NCBI GenBank assembly: GCA_009711825.1
Contig: VEMY01000029.1
Span: 1-36,804, forward strand
Reading direction: 5' to 3'
DNA length: 36,804 bases
Source: Bacillota bacterium
GTDB lineage: Bacteria; Bacillota; Proteinivoracia; UBA4975; VEMY01
The translations under genes and the position numbers were made by a program. Each line of letters starts with the position of its first letter. The stretch's first letter is position 1. The notes under the pieces were generated by a model. The model was not told where the DNA came from and did no database searches. It worked only from the letters and a program-made list of their open reading frames with translations. Below are positions 1 through 6,193 of this stretch, piece after piece.

Positions 1-2
1 AC

Positions 3-86
3 TGCCTGCTTTATGGGGCGCAGAATGGGAAAAGGATTATTGATGATCATATGGTGAAGGTAGTTGTCCAGGGAGAATTGCTCTAA
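3..86 (+). CDS. C-terminal end of an unidentified gene running in from the left edge
   Basis: An open frame enters at the window edge and stops at TAA 84-86. The visible 27 residues end in GKRIIDDHMVKVVVQGELL, which I cannot assign to a family. A 9-bp perfect inverted repeat overlaps the stop codon, as expected of a gene end followed by a terminator, and this is the main support for calling it coding. A phage-type recombinase at an island edge would fit the context, but nothing in the short fragment shows that. Confidence 0.35.
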   Translation, partial: CLLYGAQNGKRIIDDHMVKVVVQGELL

Positions 87-100
87 TTCTCCCTTCCCTT
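71..100 (+). terminator. Hairpin over the stop of the left-edge gene
   Basis: GGGAGAATT (71-79) pairs perfectly with AATTCTCCC (85-93) across a 5-nt loop, followed by a pyrimidine-rich tail (ttcccttctgg). The tail has few consecutive T residues, so termination may be weak. Confidence 0.45.
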
Positions 101-232
101 CTGGTCAGCTTGTCCGGCAAATTGCGGACAATTAATAACGTCTACTGAAGGGCATTATGGGTTAGCAGTTACAGAATATTTTTGTTATGCCTTAACAAAA
201 TGATGCTGATTTAAATCCTATCTACATAATAT
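94..232. other. Non-coding leader region with two inverted repeats and a possible promoter
   Basis: No convincing gene is seen here. Two short palindromes are present: TTGTCCG (110-116) with CGGACAA (125-131), and TTTTGTTA (180-187) with TAACAAAA (193-200). A -10-like TAATAT lies at 227-232, with only a poor -35 match about 17 nt upstream. Transcription from it would begin almost at the hairpin at 238. This is the most likely promoter region of the defence operon. Confidence 0.35.
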
Positions 233-277
233 AAAAACCCACCTTTCGAACTGGGTACGTTCCAGGTCGAAGGTGGG
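233..277. promoter_or_regulatory. Strong leader hairpin of the defence operon; terminator-like on the minus strand
   Basis: CCCACCTTTCGA (238-249) pairs with TCGAAGGTGGG (267-277) with one bulged T, and a second short stem (CTGG/CCAG) sits inside. On the plus strand no T-run follows, so it would be a structured 5' leader. On the minus strand the same hairpin is followed by TTTTTATATT, a good intrinsic terminator shape. It ends 38 nt before the effector start codon. Confidence 0.5.
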
Positions 278-315
278 TACAAAGTGGGACAACTATCTTG
301 AAAGGAGTTAACGTA

Positions 316-1437
316 ATGGAATTTAATGATTTCTTCAATCTAATGAAGCCTGTACTAGGTAAAGAAAGAGCAAATGCTAAGTTGCTGCGAAACCTAATAG
401 CTATGATTACTAAAACTGATAGCGATGTTGACCCTTCTCAAGATCAGTCAGACGACACTTTGAAATCTTATGCAAATGGAAAAAGACCTCTGTCTCCTGA
501 ATATGCTAGAGGAATAATCGCAGAGATTGAATTTCAAAATTTTGTTGATTCGGTGAATTCAAATGATGAGGTTGTCATTGAAAGATTGTCAGATGACTTC
601 AAGAAGTACGATCCAACAGTTACCCCTGATATAGTTGGCACAATAGCAGGAAAACTTTTCTTAGATATTCTTTATAAAGCTGCTGGTGAAAACACTGATA
701 TGCAAAAGTCCTTAGTGCCTTCAAAGTACTATTTAAGACATAGATATGGAAATCAATTGTTAGTAGAAAACAAAGGAAATTGCCCTTTTAAGGGGTGTGG
801 TAAGCCACTCTTATTGAGTAACAACGAAGCAACACAAGCATATTTTGACGTGATTATGATAGATAGTAAAAGTGGAGAGCATAGCGAAAATTTAATTGCT
901 CTTTGTCCAGAATGTGCAGCAAAATATTTACTATCTCATACAGAAGAAGATCAAATCGAATTGCAGGATTTAAAGATATCTATGTATGAACATTTATTAG
1001 CTCAAAAGTCACTTACGGATATAAAAGTTGAAGAAGCCATATCGGAAGTTTTGGAAGTTCTTTATGTAACCGATCCAAATGAAATCACCAAGTTAAATTA
1101 TGAGCCTCAATCTGTAAGAGATAAGATTTACAAGAATAATTACCTCTTGTTAAGAACTAATATTTTTAATGTGACTCAGTATTATCCGTTTATTGAAACA
1201 CAGTTTAAATCTTTGTCTAGAGAAAAGAAAATGAATTACAATGTGCTGTCCTCTCAAATAAGACTTGCGTATGTCACAGCATTAGAAAAAACAAGTGTAC
1301 AAGACGAAATTTATAATTCACTCGTTGAGTGGCTTATGGGCATCACAAACAAATCTAGAGTAGCCTGTGAGATAGTTATTTCGTTTTTTGTACAGAAATG
1401 TGAGGTATTTGATGCTCCTTCCAAACAAACTGTTTAG
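316..1437 (+). CDS. ABC-three-component (ABC-3C) system effector/CTD protein with degenerate HNH-like zinc module
   Basis: The 373-aa protein is recognised as the large non-ATPase component of an ABC-3C conflict system. Its N-terminal segment includes the TLKSYANGKRPLS stretch (about residues 48-60), which resembles ABC-3C proteins I know. Residues 156-200 form a zinc-ribbon/HNH-like core: C156, C161, then ENLIALCPEC with C197 and C200. The histidines expected of an HNH nuclease are absent; that position reads YFDVIMID. The C-terminal half is helical and featureless. ATG at 316 was chosen over the upstream TTG at 298 because AAAGGAG (301-307) is correctly spaced. The next gene overlaps it by 26 nt and all three ABC-3C components are present, which supports the assignment. 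Known systems of this type are proposed to sense invading nucleic acid; the effector activity here is unknown. Confidence 0.68.
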   Translation: MEFNDFFNLMKPVLGKERANAKLLRNLIAMITKTDSDVDPSQDQSDDTLKSYANGKRPLSPEYARGIIAEIEFQNFVDSVNSNDEVVIERLSDDFKKYDPTVTPDIVGTIAGKLFLDILYKAAGENTDMQKSLVPSKYYLRHRYGNQLLVENKGNCPFKGCGKPLLLSNNEATQAYFDVIMIDSKSGEHSENLIALCPECAAKYLLSHTEEDQIELQDLKISMYEHLLAQKSLTDIKVEEAISEVLEVLYVTDPNEITKLNYEPQSVRDKIYKNNYLLLRTNIFNVTQYYPFIETQFKSLSREKKMNYNVLSSQIRLAYVTALEKTSVQDEIYNSLVEWLMGITNKSRVACEIVISFFVQKCEVFDAPSKQTV

Positions 1438-1654
1438 CTATAAAGAAAGTACCCTGGCTAAATTTCCAGTACTTATAAAGTGCTTGAATAATAGACCTTA
1501 CTCGGTAGAGGAATTATATAACACAAACAAAAGTCTGTTTTTAGATATAGAAGATTATACAGAAACGTTATGCTGTCTTTATGCATTAAGAAAAATCGAA
1601 CTCGATGAAGAAAGGGGCGTGATTGTCTATGTTGAAGAAGATTCAATGCGATAA
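1412..1654 (+). CDS. ABC-3C system middle component
   Basis: This 80-aa protein begins MLLPNKLFSYKES, the opening I associate with ABC-3C middle components (MC6/7/8 group; which one is uncertain). The rest is a small winged-helix-like region (PYSVEELYNTN, then a beta hairpin ending GVIVYVEED). The start is ATG 1412 with GAGG at 1402-1405; an in-frame TTG at 1388 would add eight residues unlike the family. It overlaps the upstream effector gene by 26 nt and the downstream ATPase gene by 26 nt, so all three proteins are likely translationally coupled and made in fixed ratio. In the family model it bridges the ATPase and the effector. Confidence 0.7.
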   Translation: MLLPNKLFSYKESTLAKFPVLIKCLNNRPYSVEELYNTNKSLFLDIEDYTETLCCLYALRKIELDEERGVIVYVEEDSMR

Positions 1655-3266
1655 ATTTATTTCCAAAGGGCAAGTGCGTCCTCCAATAGAGTTTAAGAAA
1701 GGGCTTAATACGATTCTTGGAGGTGTAAATGCTAATAACTCCATCGGCAAATCAACTTTGCTACTTATTATTGACTTTGCATACGGCGGAAACTCCTACC
1801 TTGATAGCGATGCTGTAAACCAAGTGGGACTTCATACAATTAATTTTGAATTTGAGTTCAGTGGTACATCTTACTTTTTTTCTAGAAGCACCACGCAGAG
1901 AACTACAATTAATAAATGTGATGAGCAATTTAATTTTATTGAGGAAATTAACATTAAGGACTTTTTGTCTTTTTTACAAAAACAGTATGGAGTTAATTTT
2001 TATGGAAGTTCATTTAGAGAGCTAATTAGTCGCTACTTTAGAATCTATGGAAAGAACAACCATGACGAAAAGAAACCCCTACATAGTGATCCAAGAGAAA
2101 AAAATGTAGCCGCAATTACTGCATTAGAAAAGTTATTTAACTCATTTGAGGTTATTGAGTCATATAGAACAGAATTTAAAAAAGTATCTGACAAACTTGA
2201 TGCCCTCAAGAAAGCAAAGAAACAAGATGTTATCTCGTACGGCTCTATCACAACAAAGAAGCGTTATAACGAAAATCTTAATGAGTTAGAAAAACTCAAA
2301 GATGACTTGAGAGATCACACTGTCTCTAATAACTCCAATTATGTAGACCTTGATTTGAAACAGGCAGATCAGATAAGTCAAATCAAGACTCAATTAAACA
2401 TTTTGATGAGAAACAGAACATCAACTAAAACACAGTTAAGTCTTGTTGAGGACAATCTCTCTTCAAATCCGGAAGTTCATCATGGTCCTTATGAAGAGTT
2501 AGAGCAGTTCTTTCCCGGGGTTAATATTCGTAAAATATCTGAAATTGAATCTTTCCATGAAAAATTAAGTGAAATACTAATGGCTGAATATGAGCAACAG
2601 AGAAAAGAGTTGAGCAAAAATTTTGAACGATTAAACCATGAAATTGATAGCCTGAAAAATCAGCTTTCTAAGCATGGAGAGCCAGCAAACTATTCAACTA
2701 CTTACCTGAATAAATACAAAGAGTTAAATCTTGCTATAGAAAGACTTGAAGCACAAAACCGAGATTATCTTTTGGTTGAGGAATTAAATGTTTCAAAGAA
2801 GGGTGTCAAAGAACAACTTCAGAAAGTTGAAGAAGCTGAATTGCGTAGAATTGAGAGTAGCATCAATGAACAAATGGTGCGATTTAACGATAGAATCTAC
2901 GAGAAAAAAAGAAAAGCTCCTGTACTAGATTTAGACAGCGGTACAACTTATGAATTTTATACACCTGATGATAGCGGTACAGGAACTTCATATAAAAGTC
3001 TTATTGTATTTGACTTGAGTGTTTTAGAAACGACTATGTTGCCTGCACTGGCACATGATTCGCTTCTATTTAAAAACATCGGTGACGAACCACTCAATAA
3101 GATTATTCAGCTATACACAGAATTTGACAAACAAATATTCATTGCTTTTGACAAAGGAGAATCTTACTCAGAAGAAACGAGCCTGATTCTTAATAGCACT
3201 GCTGTCATTCGCCTTAACGAAAATGGCGATGAACTATTTGGACGCTCATGGAATATCAAGGAGTGA
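1629..3266 (+). CDS. DUF2326-type ABC/SMC-like ATPase of the ABC-3C system
   Basis: The 545-aa protein has a split ABC ATPase head. The Walker A region is GGVNANNSIGKST (31-43, Lys41), the N-x-N-S-I-G-K-S-T form typical of DUF2326 proteins. Residues of about 170-425 are rich in K, E, L and Q with heptad character and should form a long coiled coil. The second head half follows, with SLIVFDLSVLETTMLPALAHDSLLF and KQIFIAFDKGESY near the C-terminus. It is the energy-using sensor of the three-gene system, related to Rad50/SMC proteins. ATG 1629 matches the usual MLKKI start; TTG 1623, also near the AAGGGG at 1612-1617, is the alternative. The stop codon overlaps the Shine-Dalgarno of the next gene. 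Confidence 0.8.
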   Translation: MLKKIQCDKFISKGQVRPPIEFKKGLNTILGGVNANNSIGKSTLLLIIDFAYGGNSYLDSDAVNQVGLHTINFEFEFSGTSYFFSRSTTQRTTINKCDEQFNFIEEINIKDFLSFLQKQYGVNFYGSSFRELISRYFRIYGKNNHDEKKPLHSDPREKNVAAITALEKLFNSFEVIESYRTEFKKVSDKLDALKKAKKQDVISYGSITTKKRYNENLNELEKLKDDLRDHTVSNNSNYVDLDLKQADQISQIKTQLNILMRNRTSTKTQLSLVEDNLSSNPEVHHGPYEELEQFFPGVNIRKISEIESFHEKLSEILMAEYEQQRKELSKNFERLNHEIDSLKNQLSKHGEPANYSTTYLNKYKELNLAIERLEAQNRDYLLVEELNVSKKGVKEQLQKVEEAELRRIESSINEQMVRFNDRIYEKKRKAPVLDLDSGTTYEFYTPDDSGTGTSYKSLIVFDLSVLETTMLPALAHDSLLFKNIGDEPLNKIIQLYTEFDKQIFIAFDKGESYSEETSLILNSTAVIRLNENGDELFGRSWNIKE

Positions 3267-3271
3267 GAATT

Positions 3272-3505
3272 ATGGGTATCAGTCTAAGCTACAACCGATT
3301 ATGGAAACTGTTGATAGATAGAGGAATGACTAAGCAGGATCTTCGAAAAATCACAGGTCTAAGCTCTGCCCCAATTGCTAAGTTAGGCAAAGGTCAGAAT
3401 GTTAACACTGATGTTCTAATTAGAATATGTAATGCATTGAACTGTGATTTACACGACATTGTAGAAACTGTTCATGATGAAAATAATAATGGTAAGGAGA
3501 CTTAA
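3272..3505 (+). CDS. Small Cro/C1-family (HTH_26, YozG-like) regulator, possible R-M controller
   Basis: The 77-aa protein is one helix-turn-helix domain: LSYNRLWKLLIDRGMTKQDLRKITGLS, then SAPIAKLGKGQNVNTDVLIRICNALNCDLHDIVE. It belongs to the compact xenobiotic-response-element class. ATG 3272 is chosen because AAGGAG lies just upstream and overlaps the ATPase stop. An earlier ATG at 3248 lacks a site. It ends one base before the endonuclease gene, the position that controller (C) proteins hold in many type II R-M systems. It differs from classical C proteins in sequence, so a controller role is inferred from position. It could equally regulate the whole defence operon. Confidence 0.75.
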   Translation: MGISLSYNRLWKLLIDRGMTKQDLRKITGLSSAPIAKLGKGQNVNTDVLIRICNALNCDLHDIVETVHDENNNGKET

Positions 3506-3506
3506 A

Positions 3507-4610
3507 ATGAGTGCTGTTAGTGATAGAAATATAGCGATAAAACGGATTCTGGACACTCTATATGCCAGAGCGATAGATAATAATCTACCAATTGATGAAA
3601 GTGAATATCAAGAATCCTTGGATATGTTATTTTCAACAACGGCTTGGGGATTTAGGGAAATCCTCTTAGTTGTAGTTGTTGGTATGAACCTCGATTCTTC
3701 CTTTAGGGCATCCACAGGTCTTTACGATTGCAATCCAAGGGCAATTTATGAAGGACCTATCAAAGACTTTCTTATAGAAAAAGAGATACCCCACCGCAAA
3801 TCTGGTCCGCTTAACATTGCAAAAGCAACTGTTGGCTTAGATACCACCTGGGCTGCACAGAGAAGACCTGCAAAAGTTGCTTTTGAAGTTGTTAACCTAA
3901 TTCAATACATGGAAAATACAGAAGGTAACTCTATTAATAAAATAAATAATATTGGTGTCTCTTTATTACGCAGATTAATTTCCGAATCAAAACGTATTGA
4001 AGCACTTACTGTTGAAATTGAACCATCGGCAGATCCAGAGTTTTTATACTATTTGTGTTATGAGTTAATTACGAAAGTTCCGGATGCTGGAAACACACCA
4101 CAGAAGATAATTGCTTTCTTGTTGAAAAATTATCATAAATCCATGGATACAGGAATTATTGTAACCGGAGAAGAGGATCGTGCTTCTGTAACAAGCACAA
4201 CAAGTAAAAAACCTGGTGATGTAAATGAGGAATCTTCATGTGGTATCATTTATAAAGTCTACGAAGTTACGGTTAAACCTTTTGACTTAGCTAGAATCCG
4301 AGACTCATACGATAGTATATTAAAATATAACAGAGCAAATAATACTAGTTTAGATGAAATAATGGTAATCTGTCGTAAGGAAGATTGTCCAATCGATATT
4401 AAAAATAGCGGTCTACATTCATTTATTGGTAGCTATGGATATCAAAACATCACGTACTACTATTTAGATATTTACGAGTGGATTTCAGATAGACTTTACC
4501 ATATGACCCAAGAAGGCCGTATTGCTTTCTACAATGATTTGAATTCCTACATATCGGATATAAATACAGCTGAAACTGTTAAGGTATTATGGAGTAATTT
4601 ACATCAATGA
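3507..4610 (+). CDS. Predicted type II restriction endonuclease, SacI-family-like
   Basis: The 367-aa protein carries GLYDCNPRAIYEGP (71-84) and IPHRKSGPLNIAKA (94-107), which I associate with SacI-type endonucleases (RE_SacI). The stretch YKVYEVTVKPF (249-259) could hold a PD-(D/E)xK-type strand, with E253 and K257 as candidate catalytic residues; this is tentative. The start is ATG 3507 behind TAAGGAGA. Pairing with the convergent C5-methyltransferase strongly supports a restriction role. If the family call is right, the site may be GAGCTC or a relative, but specificity cannot be read from the sequence. Co-transcription with ABC-3C upstream is unusual. Confidence 0.65.
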   Translation: MSAVSDRNIAIKRILDTLYARAIDNNLPIDESEYQESLDMLFSTTAWGFREILLVVVVGMNLDSSFRASTGLYDCNPRAIYEGPIKDFLIEKEIPHRKSGPLNIAKATVGLDTTWAAQRRPAKVAFEVVNLIQYMENTEGNSINKINNIGVSLLRRLISESKRIEALTVEIEPSADPEFLYYLCYELITKVPDAGNTPQKIIAFLLKNYHKSMDTGIIVTGEEDRASVTSTTSKKPGDVNEESSCGIIYKVYEVTVKPFDLARIRDSYDSILKYNRANNTSLDEIMVICRKEDCPIDIKNSGLHSFIGSYGYQNITYYYLDIYEWISDRLYHMTQEGRIAFYNDLNSYISDINTAETVKVLWSNLHQ

Positions 4611-4617
4611 ATAATTA

Positions 4618-4670
4618 AAGACATGAGAGGCTAGCGTTATAATCTAACACCAGCCTCTCATGTCTTATTT
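4618..4670. terminator. Bidirectional terminator between endonuclease and methyltransferase
   Basis: AAGACATGAGAGGCT (4618-4632) and AGCCTCTCATGTCTT (4652-4666) are 15-bp perfect arms with a 19-nt loop. T-rich tracts follow on both strands (TTATTTATT on plus, TTTAATTATT on minus). It separates two convergent genes and overlaps the methyltransferase stop codon. Confidence 0.85.
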
Positions 4671-5735
4671 ATTGCTTATTTCTAAATAGTTTATAGTTGC
4701 TTTTGCTACTGCTTCTGCTAATTTACATGGTACGGCATTCCCTATTTGAGTATAGATTTTCCCTTTATTGCCGCAAAATATATAGTCATCTGGAAACGTT
4801 TGAATTCGAGCAGCTTCTTTTATTGTTATACGTCTTAGTCTGGAAGGTGCCTCGTTAAACTCAGGTGCTATTGTCCCATCTTGTAATTTTTTATGATAGT
4901 CAACAACCCAATCTTCGTTAGCATCTCCGTAAAGATAATCTTCATCCACGAATGGTGTCTTGTTCCCTCCCATAGAGGCAGGTAGCGTATTTGCATATCC
5001 ATCAACATCAATCGGTCTTCCTTGCCCGTTAAAGTACATACCTGCATAAGGTGACTTTCTCATCACAGGACGAGTAGCAAATGTTATTTTCGCTGTACAA
5101 GTGAGTGGATTAGACTCTGTTCCAGCACGACCTATTCCATTCAAAACTTCTTTAATAACAGGTGCCTTAGTTTTTTGTTCTTCTAGCAGATTATTCATAT
5201 TATATTCGAAGAAAGGATCTTGATTATCTTTAATTCCAATAAAGAAAACTCTTACTCTTTTTTGTGGAACACCAAACTCTGTCGCATTTAATACAATTGG
5301 AATGCATAAGTATCCCATTTCACGAGTTCTATTCATGAATTTTTCTCTCACTGCGCTCCATTTTTCCAAGACTCCTAAGGCCTTAACATTTTCCATTACA
5401 AATGCTTTAGGTTGTACTATCTCTACCGCATCAAGAAATGTGAATATTAGTTTACTACGCTCATCATCAGGATCCATTTTACCTGCCACAGAAAATCCTT
5501 GACACGGTGGTCCTCCAAAAACAAAATCTATACCTCTATAGAGCGCAAGGCTATCAATAACATTGTTTATATCATCATTTACCATTACACCGTTTGAGTG
5601 ATTCGCATTATATGTTTCTGCAGCCTCTTTCATTAGCTCGTTAGCAAATACAGTTTTAATACCAGCTTTTTCGAAGCCGATATCCATACCCCCAGCCCCA
5701 GTAAACAATGAAATAGCACTATATTGGTTACTCAT
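4665..5735 (-). CDS. DNA (cytosine-5-)methyltransferase, cognate of the restriction endonuclease
   Basis: The 356-aa protein shows the ordered motifs of C5 methyltransferases. Motif I is SLFTGAGG (9-16), which binds S-adenosylmethionine. Motif IV is GGPPCQGFS with catalytic Cys78. Motif VI is ENV (115-117), motif VIII is QKRVR (158-162) and motif X is QIGNAVP near the C-terminus. The short region between motifs VIII and X holds the target-recognition domain. ATG 5735 gives GGGGGG in the right place and the usual N-terminus; an ATG run at 5750-5756 is an alternative. It protects the host genome from the endonuclease encoded on the opposite strand. The 8-nt overlap with the AbrB-like gene upstream indicates coupled translation. 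Confidence 0.93.
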   Translation of the reverse strand: MSNQYSAISLFTGAGGMDIGFEKAGIKTVFANELMKEAAETYNANHSNGVMVNDDINNVIDSLALYRGIDFVFGGPPCQGFSVAGKMDPDDERSKLIFTFLDAVEIVQPKAFVMENVKALGVLEKWSAVREKFMNRTREMGYLCIPIVLNATEFGVPQKRVRVFFIGIKDNQDPFFEYNMNNLLEEQKTKAPVIKEVLNGIGRAGTESNPLTCTAKITFATRPVMRKSPYAGMYFNGQGRPIDVDGYANTLPASMGGNKTPFVDEDYLYGDANEDWVVDYHKKLQDGTIAPEFNEAPSRLRRITIKEAARIQTFPDDYIFCGNKGKIYTQIGNAVPCKLAEAVAKATINYLEISNK

Positions 5736-5922
5736 TATTCGTCCCCCCATCATCATCTTTACAGATGCGTAAAATCAAAGAACCATCGGAAGCATCCAAG
5801 TATATATCAAATTTTGTTTTTCCTTTTTCTACATTCATATTGGAAAGAATTGCTTTGGGTAAACGAACTCTCATGTCCTGTTGCAAAAGATATGTATCTA
5901 AATAAATATATGAATTAGTCAT
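5728..5922 (-). CDS. AbrB/SpoVT-like swapped-hairpin DNA-binding protein
   Basis: The 64-aa protein has the compact beta-rich pattern of AbrB/MazE N-terminal domains: QDMRVRLPKAILSNMNVEKGKTKFDIYLDASDGSLILRI. The VRLPKAILSNMNVEKG core matches the family's R-x-x-L-P-x-x-I-x-x-x-L-x-I-x-x-G pattern. Shine-Dalgarno AGGAGGA precedes ATG 5922. It is the first gene of the minus-strand operon and overlaps the methyltransferase start. No toxin partner is adjacent, so I infer a transcriptional regulator of the methyltransferase rather than an antitoxin. The C-terminal acidic tail (KDDDGGTNNE) is unusual. Confidence 0.72.
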   Translation of the reverse strand: MTNSYIYLDTYLLQQDMRVRLPKAILSNMNVEKGKTKFDIYLDASDGSLILRICKDDDGGTNNE

Positions 5923-5953
5923 ACATCTTCCTCCTAAGCACTAGCTTAGTCTA

Positions 5954-5988
5954 ATTATACCCTAATTTCAGTCTAACTTCAAGACTGA
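5954..5988 (-). promoter_or_regulatory. Promoter and inverted-repeat operator of the AbrB-methyltransferase operon
   Basis: On the minus strand TTGAAG (5977-5982) and TATAAT (5954-5959) are separated by exactly 17 nt. The -35 box sits inside the inverted repeat TCAGTCT-7 nt-AGACTGA (5968-5988), and a third related AGACTAA lies just downstream of the -10. A protein bound here would block the -35, so repression by the AbrB-like or HTH protein is plausible. Confidence 0.72.
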
Positions 5989-5999
5989 TTATAGACAGT

Positions 6000-6045
6000 C
6001 ATCTTGTCAACTCATTATTATTTTGCCAACCATCTTATCAACTCA
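6000..6045. repeat. Imperfect direct repeats at the island edge
   Basis: CATCTTGTCAACTCA (6000-6014) recurs as CATCTTATCAACTCA (6031-6045) with one mismatch, at a 31-nt period. Multiple short repeats of this kind are typical of transposon ends such as those of IS21-like elements, but no transposase gene is intact here. Confidence 0.5.
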
Positions 6046-6163
6046 CTTAGCCATCAGCGGCATTTGCCGATGTCTTTTCAAATTCATCAATCTTGGATAA
6101 CTTCCCTCAAAGCCAAAATCCGTGATTATCCTTCCGGCTTAGAACCAGACCTTAAATCACGGA
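6043..6163. other. Possible insertion-sequence remnant between island and rlmD
   Basis: No intact gene. A 9-bp inverted repeat TCCGTGATT (6119-6127) / AATCACGGA (6155-6163) lies near rlmD. A short minus-strand frame ending at 6043 reads ITDFGFEGSYPRLMNLKR, which weakly recalls a transposase fragment. Base composition changes here from AT-rich to host-like. Confidence 0.25.
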
Positions 6164-6193
6164 AAGCCTTTATTTACTTATCTTGTTACACCC

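Noticed and set aside
3-86. Serine recombinase C-terminus at the island edge
   Set aside because: Attractive from context, but the 27 visible residues show no recognisable recombinase feature.
233-277. Retron or msr-type RNA
   Set aside because: A structured leader near a defence operon suggested it, but no reverse transcriptase gene is in the island and the hairpin lacks the usual branching features.
5728-5922. MazE-type antitoxin
   Set aside because: No toxin gene adjoins it; the overlapping partner is a methyltransferase, so a regulator is the simpler reading.
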